In this document: positions 16,936-26,490 of the stretch, piece by piece
Numbering within the stretch: position 1 is the stretch's first letter
How the letters are laid out: each line of letters opens with the position of its first letter
Source: Rhizobium album
GTDB taxonomy: Bacteria > Pseudomonadota > Alphaproteobacteria > Rhizobiales > Rhizobiaceae
Assembly (NCBI RefSeq): GCF_003122325.1
Contig: NZ_QFBC01000020.1
Span: 62,001 to 126,000 of the forward strand
Direction: 5' to 3'
DNA: 64,000 nt
Translations under genes and position numbers: made by a program
The notes under the pieces: generated by a model
Seen by the model: only the letters and a program-made list of their open reading frames with translations
Databases searched by the model: none
Told to the model about the DNA's origin: nothing

Positions 16936-18303
16936 TCAGGCCGCTGCCGCCACGACCCGGTTGCGTCCGCCATTCTTGGCTTCGTAGAGTGCCCGGTCGG
17001 CCTGCTTGAGCAATTGCTCCGGAGTTTCCATGCTGCCGGTGGTCGAGGATATGCCCATCGAGGCCGTGAGCTTCAGCAGATCGCCGCCCGGCAGGCTGAA
17101 AGGCTCGCCTTCGATACGACCGCGCAGCCGCTCCGCCACGGCCGCAGCCATTTCCGGCGGCGTATCCGGCATCACAAGCACGAACTCCTCGCCACCATAG
17201 CGGCAGGCAAGATCGGCCCCGCGCACTGTCCCGCGGATGCGTTGGGCAAACTCCTTCAGCACCTCGTCGCCGGCATCGTGGCCATAGGTGTCGTTCACGC
17301 TCTTGAAGCGGTCGATGTCGGTGATGCAGACGGACAGCGGCCGGCCGCGGGCGATCGCCCGGCTGAACAGCAGCTTCAGGTGATTGTCGAGATAGCGCCT
17401 GTTGTTCAGGCCGGTCAGGCCGTCGGTTACCGCCAGTTCGATCGTCTGCTTGACGCTGGTGCGCAGGCGGTCGTTGAAGCGCTTGCGGCGTATCTGGGTC
17501 AGGCAGCGCGCCACGAGTTCGTTCGGATCGAGCGGCCGGACGATATAGTCGTTGACGCCGAGATCGAGCGCCCGCACGATCATGCTGTCGGCACCCTGCT
17601 CTGTGATCAGCAGGATCGGTATGAAACGCGTCCGCTCCAGCGACCTGAGCTGCGAGCACAGGCGCAACGGATCGTAATCGTCGAAATTCGAGTTGACGAT
17701 GACCAGTTCGAACGGGTTTTCCGCTGCCTCGAACAATGCTGCCTGCGGATCCGACATCGCCATGACATCGGCGATCGGTTTCAGCGCCTTGACGATACGC
17801 TCCTGCGAGCTGCCGCGGCCATCAACCAGCAGCACCTGCGCCGCCTCTTCGCTCCGGCTGTCCGTCTTCAGCATTTCCTCCAGGCCGATAGTGTGGGCGG
17901 TTTCGGCGCGGAAGCGCAATTCATCGCTCAGCGTCTTGAGGCGCAGGAGGCTTTTGACGCGCGAGATCAGCTGCAGGTCGTTGACGGGCTTGGTGAGAAA
18001 ATCGTCGGCACCCGCCTTCAGTCCCCTCACCCGGTCGGACGGCTGGTCCAGCGCCGTCACCATGACGACCGGAATATGCGTGGTGCGCGGATTGCCCTTG
18101 ATACGTTCGCAGACCTCGAATCCGTCCATGCCCGGCATCATGATGTCGAGGAGGATGAGGTCGACCTGGGTGCGGTCGCAGATCTCCAGCGCCGTCTTGC
18201 CGTCGGCAGCGGTCAGCACATCGAAATATTCGGCGAGAAGGCGCGCTTCGAGCAGTTTGACGTTGGCGGGAATGTCGTCCACGACCAGGATACGTGCAGT
18301 CAT
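16936..18303 (-). CDS. pleD: Response regulator / diguanylate cyclase PleD
   Basis: A 455-residue REC-REC-GGDEF protein that makes c-di-GMP from two GTP after phosphorylation. REC1 (residues 1-125) has the acidic pair D9/D10, phospho-acceptor D53 in LLDIMMPG and K in LTKPV. REC2 (about 155-275) is degenerate, with VIVNSNF where the acceptor should be, as in Caulobacter PleD, and serves for dimerisation. The GGDEF domain has GGEEF at residues 370-374 with an RGAD inhibitory site five residues before it, so product inhibition is expected. It is 18 bp downstream of divK on the same strand, the conserved pair that controls polarity and the motile-sessile switch. Confidence 0.96.
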   Translation of the reverse strand: MTARILVVDDIPANVKLLEARLLAEYFDVLTAADGKTALEICDRTQVDLILLDIMMPGMDGFEVCERIKGNPRTTHIPVVMVTALDQPSDRVRGLKAGADDFLTKPVNDLQLISRVKSLLRLKTLSDELRFRAETAHTIGLEEMLKTDSRSEEAAQVLLVDGRGSSQERIVKALKPIADVMAMSDPQAALFEAAENPFELVIVNSNFDDYDPLRLCSQLRSLERTRFIPILLITEQGADSMIVRALDLGVNDYIVRPLDPNELVARCLTQIRRKRFNDRLRTSVKQTIELAVTDGLTGLNNRRYLDNHLKLLFSRAIARGRPLSVCITDIDRFKSVNDTYGHDAGDEVLKEFAQRIRGTVRGADLACRYGGEEFVLVMPDTPPEMAAAVAERLRGRIEGEPFSLPGGDLLKLTASMGISSTTGSMETPEQLLKQADRALYEAKNGGRNRVVAAAA

Positions 18304-18321
18304 CGTGTCGTCCCTGCTCCC

Positions 18322-18693
18322 TTAGGCATCGCCGAGATAGGTCTTGATCGTTTCGATGAATTTCGGCACGGAAATCGGCTTGGACACGTAGGCTTCGCAT
18401 CCGCCCTGCCGTATCCGCTCCTCGTCGCCCTTCATGGCGAAAGCGGTCACGGCGATCACCGGAATGACATGCAGGTCGTCATCTTCCTTCAGCCATTTGG
18501 TGACTTCCAGTCCCGAGACCTCCGGAAGCTGGATATCCATGAGAATGAGGTCCGGACGGTGCTTGCGCGCCAGATCCAGGGCTTCCATTCCGTTGCGGGT
18601 CTGGATGGTCGTATAGCCGGAGGCTTCGATCAGATCCCGAAAGAGCTTCATGTTGAGCTCGTTGTCTTCTACGATCATGACCTGTTTCGGCAT
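18322..18693 (-). CDS. divK: Single-domain response regulator DivK
   Basis: A 123-residue stand-alone receiver, essentially identical in layout to Caulobacter Div[10 protein letters not shown] with the acidic pair, D53 in [13 protein letters not shown], a T in AVTAFAM and K in VSKPIS. In alphaproteobacteria DivK-P acts through DivL-CckA to lower CtrA activity, and it is phosphorylated or dephosphorylated by DivJ/PleC-type kinases. The region between it and the divergent gene at 18821 holds a TATATA word (18735-18740) that could be its -10, with no good -35. Confidence 0.96.
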   Translation of the reverse strand: MPKQVMIVEDNELNMKLFRDLIEASGYTTIQTRNGMEALDLARKHRPDLILMDIQLPEVSGLEVTKWLKEDDDLHVIPVIAVTAFAMKGDEERIRQGGCEAYVSKPISVPKFIETIKTYLGDA

Positions 18694-18820
18694 TACGGCT
18701 TGTCCTTGAATGCTTTTCCGGCCGGCCCATCCTCTATATAGGTGTCCGGCGGATTCATTCTACAATCTCGCCCGACAGAGTAGATGGATTTGGTTGAGAA
18801 AAAGGTAACCGATCGTCAAA

Positions 18821-19129
18821 ATGCATAACAGTTCGAAAATAGGCGCGGCGGCGGCCGCAGATCCGCAGGAAACGGCGATCGCCGTGCTGTCCTGGCTGGC
18901 AAACGAACCGGACATGCTGTCGCGTTTCCTGGCCCTGACGGGCGTCGCACCCGGCGAGCTGCGCCACGCCATGGGCGATACCGGCTTCCTTGCCGGGCTC
19001 ATCGACTTCATCATGGGGCACGAACCGACCCTGATGGCCTTTTGCGCCGCAACGGATACCGCGCCCGAAACCGTTGCAGCCGCCTGGCGCACGCTCTCGA
19101 AACCGGGACTGGACTCCGGAGAATACTGA
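18821..19129 (+). CDS. DUF3572 family protein
   Basis: A 102-residue soluble helical protein with AIAVLSWLANEPDMLSRFLA, GVAPGELR and LIDFIMGHEPTLMAFC, the signature of DUF3572, an alphaproteobacterial family of unknown function that usually stands beside divK/pleD. It diverges from divK. Its stop TGA overlaps the ATG of the next gene (TGATG). Confidence 0.88.
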   Translation: MHNSSKIGAAAAADPQETAIAVLSWLANEPDMLSRFLALTGVAPGELRHAMGDTGFLAGLIDFIMGHEPTLMAFCAATDTAPETVAAAWRTLSKPGLDSGEY

Positions 19130-19797
19130 TGGCGACTCGGCAGGATTACGATCTCGACCACATCCGGCTGACAGACAGGCCGCTGATCGTCTGCGATATC
19201 GACGAGGTGGTGCTGGAGTTCATTTCGCCATTTGCCGCTTTCCTGCGCAGCCAGAATCACGAGCTTCTGCCGCGCTCCTTCCATCTCCACGGCAACATCG
19301 TCTCGACCCTGGACGGCTCCGTTCCGGAGGCGGCCATCGTATCGGCCTTCCTCGATGCGTTCTTCGCGGCGCAGGACAAGTGGCAGATGCCGGCGGAACA
19401 GGCGGTCGAGACGCTGCACCGGCTGGCGGATGACGCCGATATCGTGTTTCTCACCGCCATGTCGCCGCGCCACCGGATCGTGCGGCGCAACCTGCTCGAC
19501 CGCTTCGACCTGCATTTTCCCATGGTGGCGACGGAGGGGCCGAAAGGCCCTGTCGTCACGGCCCTGCACGGCGCCCGTCCGCTGCCGGTCGCCTTTATCG
19601 ACGACATCGAGCGCAACCTCCTGTCTGTCCGCGAGCACGTGCCGGATTGCCTGCTTCTGACGATGCTCGCCAATGCGGATTTCCGCGCCCTCGCTCCTGA
19701 GCCCTGCGCCGGCATTCGCGCCGTCGCAGGATGGACCGAGGCCTTCGGCCTGCTGCAGGCGCATGTCTGCGCTGACGTCCGTTCGCAGACGGGTTGA
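19129..19797 (+). CDS. HAD-like hydrolase, unassigned
   Basis: A 222-residue protein with a haloacid-dehalogenase pattern: motif I is CDIDEV (residues about 22-27), a Thr follows in FLTAMSP (motif II) and FIDDIERN near residue 160 is motif IV. This suggests a small-molecule phosphatase or a related hydrolase; the substrate is not recognisable. The ATG at 19129 overlaps the DUF3572 stop, so the two proteins are coupled. An in-frame ATG further upstream lies inside DUF3572 and is not used. Confidence 0.75.
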   Translation: MATRQDYDLDHIRLTDRPLIVCDIDEVVLEFISPFAAFLRSQNHELLPRSFHLHGNIVSTLDGSVPEAAIVSAFLDAFFAAQDKWQMPAEQAVETLHRLADDADIVFLTAMSPRHRIVRRNLLDRFDLHFPMVATEGPKGPVVTALHGARPLPVAFIDDIERNLLSVREHVPDCLLLTMLANADFRALAPEPCAGIRAVAGWTEAFGLLQAHVCADVRSQTG

Positions 19798-19897
19798 CGG
19801 AGACGGGTAACTCCAGCCTCGCGTCTTTTCCCGGGAAAACGCCGGCCGGATCCAGCTTGGCCTTGAGGATTCGCCTGTCCTGGCGTAGCGTCGCTCT

Positions 19898-19912
19898 GTT
19901 CAACCTTTGTTC
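19898..19912 (+). promoter_or_regulatory. LexA (SOS) box before dinB
   Basis: GTTC at 19898-19901 and GTTC at 19909-19912 are separated by exactly 7 bases, the direct-repeat LexA site of alphaproteobacteria. It ends 5 bases before the dinB ATG, so LexA bound here would block transcription start or early elongation. Confidence 0.85.
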
Positions 19913-19917
19913 CGAAC

Positions 19918-21207
19918 ATGAGCACTGAACCCAAGTCCAATTCCGGTTTCTGCCGCGACTGCCTGGCCGAGCAGGCACCGACCAGGCGTTGCCGCGCCTG
20001 CGGCAGCCCGCGGCTGGTCTATCATGACGAACTCTACGACCTGACGCTTGCCCATATCGACTGTGACGCCTTTTATGCGGCGATCGAAAAACGCGACAAT
20101 CCCGAGCTTCTGGACAAGCCGCTCATCATCGGCGGCGGCAAGCGCGGCGTCGTCTCCACCGCCTGTTACATCGCCCGCATCCATGGCGTACGCTCGGCGA
20201 TGCCGATGTTCAAGGCGCTCGAAGCCTGTCCCGAAGCGGTGGTCATCCGTCCGGACATGGAAAAATACGTCAGGGTCGGCCGGCAGATCCGGGCGATGAT
20301 GCAGGATCTGACGCCGCTGGTTCAGCCCTTGTCGATCGACGAGGCGTTCCTGGAACTCGACGGGACACAAAGGCTGCATCACGACCCGCCGGCGCGCATC
20401 CTCGCCCGTTTTGCCAAACGGGTGGAAAACGAGATCGGCATCACCATCTCGATCGGCCTTTCCTATTGCAAGTTCCTCGCCAAGGTCGCCTCCGACCTGC
20501 AGAAGCCGCGCGGCTTTTCGGTCATCGGCCAGCGGGAGGCGCTCGATTTCCTCGCTCCCCGCCCCGTCACGACGATCTGGGGCGTCGGCAAGGCGTTTGC
20601 CGCAACGCTGGAACGCGACGGCATCCGCACCATAGGGCAGTTCCAGACGATGGAGGAAAACGAACTGATGCGCCGCTACGGCACCATGGGCCAGCGCCTC
20701 TATCGCTTGTCGCGCGGCATCGACGATCGCGAGGTGCATCTCAACGACACCGCCAAGAGCGTTTCGGCGGAGACGACCTTCTTCGACGACATCGCCCGTT
20801 TCGACGACCTCGTGCCGCTGCTGCGCAACCTTTCCGAAAAGGTCGCCTGGCGGCTGAAGAAGAACGCAGTCGCCGGCAATACCGTGGTGCTGAAGCTCAA
20901 GACCGCGGACTTCAAGATCCGCACCCGCAACAAGCGGCTGGAGGATCCGACGCAGCTTGCCGACAGGATTTTCCGCACCGGGCTGAGCATGCTGGAGAAA
21001 GAGGCCGACGGAACGAAATTCCGCCTTCTCGGCATCGGCGTCACCGATCTCACCGATCCCGGCCGGGCCGACCCGCCCGACCTCGTGGACGCACATGCCG
21101 CGCGTCGCGCCGCCGCCGAGGCCGCCGTCGACAAGCTCCGCGAAAAATTCGGGAAAAACACTGTCGAAACCGGTTATACCTTCCAGACGGGACGCCGCGA
21201 TCAATAA
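19918..21207 (+). CDS. dinB: DNA polymerase IV with N-terminal zinc-ribbon-like extension
   Basis: A 429-residue Y-family translesion polymerase. The catalytic acids are in [12 protein letters not shown] (about residue 44) and [11 protein letters not shown] (about residue 141); the little-finger domain follows after about residue 285. The first 40 residues carry two cysteine pairs, CRDC and CRAC, that look like a zinc ribbon and are absent from E. coli DinB (351 aa). The gene is preceded by a perfect SOS box 5 bases from the ATG. It probably starts a single-gene transcript. Confidence 0.95.
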   Translation: MSTEPKSNSGFCRDCLAEQAPTRRCRACGSPRLVYHDELYDLTLAHIDCDAFYAAIEKRDNPELLDKPLIIGGGKRGVVSTACYIARIHGVRSAMPMFKALEACPEAVVIRPDMEKYVRVGRQIRAMMQDLTPLVQPLSIDEAFLELDGTQRLHHDPPARILARFAKRVENEIGITISIGLSYCKFLAKVASDLQKPRGFSVIGQREALDFLAPRPVTTIWGVGKAFAATLERDGIRTIGQFQTMEENELMRRYGTMGQRLYRLSRGIDDREVHLNDTAKSVSAETTFFDDIARFDDLVPLLRNLSEKVAWRLKKNAVAGNTVVLKLKTADFKIRTRNKRLEDPTQLADRIFRTGLSMLEKEADGTKFRLLGIGVTDLTDPGRADPPDLVDAHAARRAAAEAAVDKLREKFGKNTVETGYTFQTGRRDQ

Positions 21208-21392
21208 TTCGTGATGTTTCGAAGCCACCCGGCGGTGGATATGTACAAGATCGTTTACGGATGCTTAGTTGTTGTGCAGGAACGGCGCTGTCGATTGTTT
21301 CAGCTGGTTCTCGAAATTCCTCTACGCTTCAAAACTTCCTTAAACTTCACGACATATTTTGTCGGCATATGTTTTGCGTCAGGAATAGCACG

Positions 21393-22658
21393 ATGGTTTC
21401 TCGTTTGATCTTGGGCGTCAGCCTTTCCCTGCTTGCCGCAACCGCCTACACGCCGCCTGCGCTGGCGAATGATGGCCGGACGTTGCAGATCATCGTCTCG
21501 CGCGACGCCCAGTCGCTCGTCGTCTACAACGGCGACCAGGTGGTGGCAACCTCGAAGGTCTCGACCGGCAAGCCCGGCCATTCGACGCCGACCGGCATCT
21601 TTTCCATTCTGGAAAAGAAGAAGTATCACGAATCCAACCTCTATTCGAACGCGCCGATGCCCTACATGCAGCGCATCACCTGGTCCGGCGTCGCCCTGCA
21701 CGAATCCAACCATGTGCCGAACTATCCGGCCTCACATGGTTGCGTGCGCATGCCCGGCAAATTTGCCAAGGCGCTGTTCCAGATGACGCAGCGCGGCGCG
21801 CATGTGATCATCACCGACGAACCGGTGGTGCCGGTCGCCTTCAGCCACTCGAACCTCTTCAAGCCGCACAATCCGCTGATCGAGGAACAGTTGATGTCGG
21901 ACGCGGAACTGCGGCCGACGACGCCCGATCCCGTGCTGCGGCCGGTCGAACTCGCCATGAACGAGGTTCTGCCGAAGTTAGGCGCCACGGCGACGGCCGT
22001 GATCGAGGACATGCCGCCGATCCGCATTCTCATCACCCGCCGCGGCGCGCGTGAAGCGATGATTGACGCCCAGACGCTGCTCAACACGCTGGGTTACGCC
22101 GCCGGCGATGTCGACGGCCAGGCCGGCAGCGTGACCATCGCCGCCATCAATGCCTTCAAGACGGCCAACAACCTGCCGGCCAAGGGCGAGTTGCTCAGCC
22201 CGGAATTCATGGCAGCACTCTACAAGGCCGCCGGCAAGGGCACGCCGCCCTCCGGCCAGATCCTGGTGCGTCAGAAATTCAAACCGATCATCGAGGCGCC
22301 CGTGGTCATCGACCAGCCGGAGGTGGCGCTCGGCACGCTGTTCTTCGAGGCAACTGACGTAATGCGCACCGCCGGCAAGGTGGAATGGCATGCGCTCAGC
22401 CTCGACAACCATCTGAGCGAGCAGCAGATGAAGCGCCTCGGCATTACCGAAAGCGCCGATGCCAAGGATCCCGATCTGCTGTCGAAGACGCTCGATCGCA
22501 TCCGCATTCCCGACGACGTGCGCCGCAAGATCGAAACGCTTCTGAGCGACGGCTCGTCGCTGACGATCGCCGATGTCGGCCTGGGATCGGAAACCGGCCA
22601 GGGGACCGACTTCATCACGCTGACGAAAAAGACGCCGAAGGGCAAATCCAAGAGCTGA
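21393..22658 (+). CDS. Secreted L,D-transpeptidase (YkuD) with peptidoglycan-binding domain
   Basis: A 421-residue exported protein. A signal peptide (hydrophobic core about 5-18, then PPALAND) leads to a YkuD domain with ALHESNHVPN...SHGCVRMP, where C117 is the catalytic cysteine that makes 3-3 crosslinks or attaches proteins to peptidoglycan. A peptidoglycan-binding-like segment (AQTLLNTLGYAAGDVDGQ) lies at about 230-270. The ATG at 21393 has AGGAA upstream; an ATG at 21369 would add eight residues. In-frame sequence further left is a shadow of dinB. It ends before a bidirectional terminator shared with dnaE. Confidence 0.9.
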   Translation: MVSRLILGVSLSLLAATAYTPPALANDGRTLQIIVSRDAQSLVVYNGDQVVATSKVSTGKPGHSTPTGIFSILEKKKYHESNLYSNAPMPYMQRITWSGVALHESNHVPNYPASHGCVRMPGKFAKALFQMTQRGAHVIITDEPVVPVAFSHSNLFKPHNPLIEEQLMSDAELRPTTPDPVLRPVELAMNEVLPKLGATATAVIEDMPPIRILITRRGAREAMIDAQTLLNTLGYAAGDVDGQAGSVTIAAINAFKTANNLPAKGELLSPEFMAALYKAAGKGTPPSGQILVRQKFKPIIEAPVVIDQPEVALGTLFFEATDVMRTAGKVEWHALSLDNHLSEQQMKRLGITESADAKDPDLLSKTLDRIRIPDDVRRKIETLLSDGSSLTIADVGLGSETGQGTDFITLTKKTPKGKSKS

Positions 22659-22687
22659 GCCGCAGGGCAGCATCCTCATCCAAAAGC

Positions 22688-22720
22688 AAAGGCGCCTGAA
22701 ACATAGATTCAGGCGCCTTT
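22688..22720. terminator. Bidirectional terminator between ldt and dnaE
   Basis: The 13-bp perfect arms AAAGGCGCCTGAA (22688-22700) and TTCAGGCGCCTTT (22708-22720) enclose a 7-base loop. T-rich sequence follows on both strands, and the genes on either side converge on it. Confidence 0.85.
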
Positions 22721-22758
22721 CTTATGTGCTTGTAATCCTGTGATCTTTTCCAGACCGT

Positions 22759-25700
22759 TCACACCAGCTCGACGTCGATCACACCCGGTGCCGAACGTAA
22801 GGCAGCGGCGATTTCCGGCGAGATACGGTATTTTTCCGTCAATGCCACCTCGATCTCGCGCTGGCCCTCTTCCTTGATGACGATGAAGGACACCAGGCCG
22901 TCACCCTTGGCGTTGAGATGGGCGGCGACCGTTCGAAGCGGTCCGGCGTCGCGCACATAGATGCGCAAGGCCTTCTGCATCTGGATCGATTTTTCCTCGA
23001 GCGATTGTGCCGTCTGGATTCGGAGACCGATGCCTTCGGGACGTTCTTCGGCATTGACCGTGAGGATCAGCGATTTTCCGGGCTCCAGAAGGTCCCGGTA
23101 CTGGTTGAGGCCTTCGGAAAACAGCACCGCCTCGTACTGACCGGACGGATCGGAAAAGGAGACGATGCCCATCTTGTTGCCGGTGCGCGTCTTGCGCTCC
23201 TGCTTCATCGTCACCGTGCCGGCCAGTCGTCCGGCGGAAGCACCCTGTTTCACCGCAGCGGAAAAATCGGCAAAACTCTGCACCCGCATCTTCGACAGCA
23301 GGCTCGCATAGGAATCCAGCGGGTGTGCCGACAGATAGAAGCCGAGCACCTGAAATTCGCGGTGCATCTTTTCCGAGGCAAGCCAGGGCGCGAAGGTGGG
23401 GAAGGTGATGGTTTCCGGCCCGGTCGCGGCCCCCGAGCCGAACATGTCCGATTGGCCGCTCGTCTTGTTTTCCTGTGCCCGCTGGGCATAACCGATGATG
23501 CGGTCGAGGCCGGCGATCATTTCGGCGCGGTCACGGCCGAAACAATCGAAGGCGCCTGCCGAAATGAGGCTTTCGAACACTCGCCGGTTCACCTGCTTCG
23601 GATCGATACGCAGGCAGAAATCCTCGATGCTGGCGAAAGGCTTGTCGCCGCGCACCGCAACGATGTGCTCGACGGCCGCTTCGCCGACGCCCTTGATGGC
23701 GGCGAGCGAATAGAAGATGCAGTTGTCGCCCGTTTCGAACATCCGGAACGAGGTCTGAACCGATGGCGGCACCACCTTGATGCCGAGCCGCTTGGCATCC
23801 TGCCGGAAATCGTTGAGCTTGTCGGTGTTCGACATATCGTAGGTCATCGACGCGGCGAGGAATTCCACCGGGTAATGCGCCTTGAGATAGGCCGTCTGGT
23901 AAGACACGATGGCGTAGGCCGCCGCGTGCGACTTGTTGAAGCCGTAATTGGCGAACTTTGCCAAGAGGTCGAAGATCAGGTCCGATTGCGGTTTCGACAC
24001 GCCGTTCTTGACGGCGCCGGTGACGAAACGCTCGCGCTGCTTGTCCATCTCCTCCTTGATCTTCTTGCCCATGGCGCGGCGCAAAAGATCGGCCTCGCCG
24101 AGCGAATAGCCCGAAAGGACCTGGGCGATCTGCATCACCTGTTCCTGGTAGACAATGACGCCCTGCGTTTCCTTGAGCAGGTGGTCGATCATCGGATGGA
24201 TGCTCTCGATCTCCTCCTCGCCGTGCTTGCGGGCGTTGTAAACCGGGATGTTTTCCATCGGACCCGGGCGATACAGCGCCACCAGCGCGATGATGTCCTC
24301 GATGCAGTCCGGCCGCATGCCGATCAGCGCCTTGCGCATGCCGGCACTTTCCACCTGGAAGATGCCGACCGTTTCGCCGCGCGACATCATTTCGTAGGTT
24401 TTCGCGTCGTCCAGCGGCAGGCTTTCGAGTTTCACCTCGATGCCGCGCTTGGCGATGAAATCGACGCCGGTCTTCAGCACGGTCAGCGTCTTGAGGCCGA
24501 GGAAGTCGAACTTCACCAGGCCCGCCTGCTCGACCCATTTCATGTTGAACTGGGTGACCGGCATGTCCGACCGCGGATCGCGGTACATCGGCACCAGCTT
24601 CGACAGCGGCCTATCACCGATGACGATGCCGGCGGCGTGGGTCGACGCGTGCCGGTAAAGGCCTTCGATCTTCTGGGCGATATCCAGCAGTCGGGCGACG
24701 ACGGGTTCTTTTTCCGCCTCCTCCCGCAGTTTCGGCTCCTCCTCGATCGCCTTGTACAGCGGCGTCGGATTGGCAGGGTTGTTGGGCACGAGCTTGCAGA
24801 TCTTGTCGACCTGGCCGTAAGGCATCTCCAGCACGCGGCCGACGTCGCGCAGTGCCGCGCGCGCCTGCAGCGAACCGAAGGTGATGATCTGCGCCACCTG
24901 CTCGCGGCCGTATTTCTGCTGGACGTAGCGGATCACCTCTTCGCGCCGGTCCTGGCAAAAGTCGATGTCGAAGTCCGGCATCGAAACGCGGTCCGGATTG
25001 AGAAAGCGTTCGAACAGCAGCGAGAATCGCAACGGATCGACGTCGGTGATCGTCAGCGCATAAGCGACGAGCGAGCCCGCACCCGAACCACGCCCCGGAC
25101 CGACCGGGATATCCTGCAGCTTCGCCCATTTGATGAAGTCGGCAACGATCAGGAAGTAGCCCGGAAACTTCATGCGTTCGATGACGCCGAGTTCGAACTG
25201 CAACCGCTCGCGATAGTCCTTCTCGTCGTACCCTTCCGCCATGCCGAGCGTCGCCAGGCGGTGGTCGAGGCCTTCTTCGGCCTGTCGGCGCAATTCTGCC
25301 CCTTCGGCGCGATCAGCCTCCTCCTCGTCGCTTGTCGCCGCGCTGGTGAAGCGCGGCAGGATCGGCTTGCGGGTCTTGAGTACGAACGAGCATCGCCGGG
25401 CGATCTCCACCGTATTTTCCAAAGCTTCCGGCAGGTCCGCAAACAGCCTGGCCATATCCGCGCGGCTTTTCAGATAATGGTCCGGCGTCAAGCGGAACCG
25501 GCTGTCGTCGGAGACGATCGCATTGTGCGCCACCGCCATCAGCGCATCATGGGCATCGAAATCATCGGGAGACGGAAAAAACGCTTCGTTGGTGGCCACC
25601 AGAGGTACGTCATGAGCGTAAGCGAGATCTACCATTCTCGCTTCGTGTCGGCGGTCGTAATTACCATGCCGCTGCAGCTCGATGTAAAGCTGATCGCCGA

Positions 25701-26259
25701 ACAGCGCCTTCAGCGTCAAGAGGCGTTGCTCGGCCATCGCCGCATGCCCCTCCCTCGAGGCGATGTCAACGGGACCGCCGACGCCGCCGGTCAGCACGAT
25801 CAAGCCGTCGGTGCCACCTTCCTGCAGCCAGGACAGGCGAATATTGACGGAGCCGTTGCCCTCGCCGCCGAGATAGGCGCGGCTGACGAGGTCGACGAGA
25901 TTTTCGTATCCGACCGCATTGGCGGCGAGCAATACCACCGACGGCAGCTTGACGAAGGATTGCAGGCCGCGCTTGTCGGTCTCCTGTCCGTCCTCCATGT
26001 CGATCGACACCTGGCAACCGATGATCGGTTGCAGACCCTCACCGACAGCCTTTTCGGAAAATTCCAGCGCAACGAAGAGATTGTTGGTATCGGTGATGGC
26101 AATTGCCGGCTGGCCGTCGGCAGCAGCCTTGCTCAGGATCTTCTTGAGAGGCAAAGCGCCCTCAAGCAGGGAATAGGCAGAATGAACCCGCAGATGAACG
26201 AATTCCAGCGCGCCCCGGCTTTCGCCTCCGACGCCCGACACAGCCCCTACCGTTGCCAT
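22759..26259 (-). CDS. dnaE: DNA polymerase III alpha subunit
   Basis: The replicative polymerase catalytic subunit (DnaE1 type), 1166 residues. The N-terminal PHP domain starts at HLRVHSAYSLLEGA; the palm carries PDFDIDFCQDRR with the catalytic aspartates, and PGRGSGAGSLVAY precedes it. Helix-hairpin-helix, OB-fold and tau-binding parts follow. The ATG at 26259 has GGAAGG seven bases upstream; an ATG at 26277 would add six residues. The gene could be read partly from the LexA-controlled promoter at 26491-26519 upstream, because no convincing terminator lies between. A 1099-codon open frame on the opposite strand is a composition artefact. Confidence 0.97.
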   Translation of the reverse strand: MATVGAVSGVGGESRGALEFVHLRVHSAYSLLEGALPLKKILSKAAADGQPAIAITDTNNLFVALEFSEKAVGEGLQPIIGCQVSIDMEDGQETDKRGLQSFVKLPSVVLLAANAVGYENLVDLVSRAYLGGEGNGSVNIRLSWLQEGGTDGLIVLTGGVGGPVDIASREGHAAMAEQRLLTLKALFGDQLYIELQRHGNYDRRHEARMVDLAYAHDVPLVATNEAFFPSPDDFDAHDALMAVAHNAIVSDDSRFRLTPDHYLKSRADMARLFADLPEALENTVEIARRCSFVLKTRKPILPRFTSAATSDEEEADRAEGAELRRQAEEGLDHRLATLGMAEGYDEKDYRERLQFELGVIERMKFPGYFLIVADFIKWAKLQDIPVGPGRGSGAGSLVAYALTITDVDPLRFSLLFERFLNPDRVSMPDFDIDFCQDRREEVIRYVQQKYGREQVAQIITFGSLQARAALRDVGRVLEMPYGQVDKICKLVPNNPANPTPLYKAIEEEPKLREEAEKEPVVARLLDIAQKIEGLYRHASTHAAGIVIGDRPLSKLVPMYRDPRSDMPVTQFNMKWVEQAGLVKFDFLGLKTLTVLKTGVDFIAKRGIEVKLESLPLDDAKTYEMMSRGETVGIFQVESAGMRKALIGMRPDCIEDIIALVALYRPGPMENIPVYNARKHGEEEIESIHPMIDHLLKETQGVIVYQEQVMQIAQVLSGYSLGEADLLRRAMGKKIKEEMDKQRERFVTGAVKNGVSKPQSDLIFDLLAKFANYGFNKSHAAAYAIVSYQTAYLKAHYPVEFLAASMTYDMSNTDKLNDFRQDAKRLGIKVVPPSVQTSFRMFETGDNCIFYSLAAIKGVGEAAVEHIVAVRGDKPFASIEDFCLRIDPKQVNRRVFESLISAGAFDCFGRDRAEMIAGLDRIIGYAQRAQENKTSGQSDMFGSGAATGPETITFPTFAPWLASEKMHREFQVLGFYLSAHPLDSYASLLSKMRVQSFADFSAAVKQGASAGRLAGTVTMKQERKTRTGNKMGIVSFSDPSGQYEAVLFSEGLNQYRDLLEPGKSLILTVNAEERPEGIGLRIQTAQSLEEKSIQMQKALRIYVRDAGPLRTVAAHLNAKGDGLVSFIVIKEEGQREIEVALTEKYRISPEIAAALRSAPGVIDVELV

Positions 26260-26375
26260 CGCATGCCTTCCAATCATTCACTTGAATCAAGCCTGATTGT
26301 CGGCTTCCCAGGCAGCAGAGTCCAGTACGGCCCAAAGGTTCTGCAGGAAATTATCACGGACGCGAGCTTGCGTCC

Positions 26376-26462
26376 TCACATCGCCATCATGATCACCGAC
26401 AGGCTGGCGATAAACGTCACAATGGAAGCGAAGGCAGCGATATCACGAATAAAATCAGTCAT
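26376..26462 (-). CDS. 28-aa hydrophobic peptide behind an SOS-type promoter
   Basis: A 28-codon ORF: MTDFIRDIAAFASIV, then a hydrophobic stretch to the C-terminus (IASLSVIMMAM), giving one membrane helix from about residue 8 to 28. AAGGAG lies seven bases upstream of the ATG, an ideal ribosome site, and a consensus promoter with a LexA box precedes it by about 30 bases. Size, hydrophobicity and SOS-type control recall TisB and DinQ of E. coli, which depolarise the membrane, but there is no sequence match and the similarity is an inference. A 6-bp GGACGC/GCGTCC hairpin without a U-tract follows the stop, and dnaE begins 116 bp later. It could alternatively be a leader peptide of dnaE. Confidence 0.6.
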   Translation of the reverse strand: MTDFIRDIAAFASIVTFIASLSVIMMAM

Positions 26463-26490
26463 TGCATCTCTCCTTACCTCTTATGTTTTT

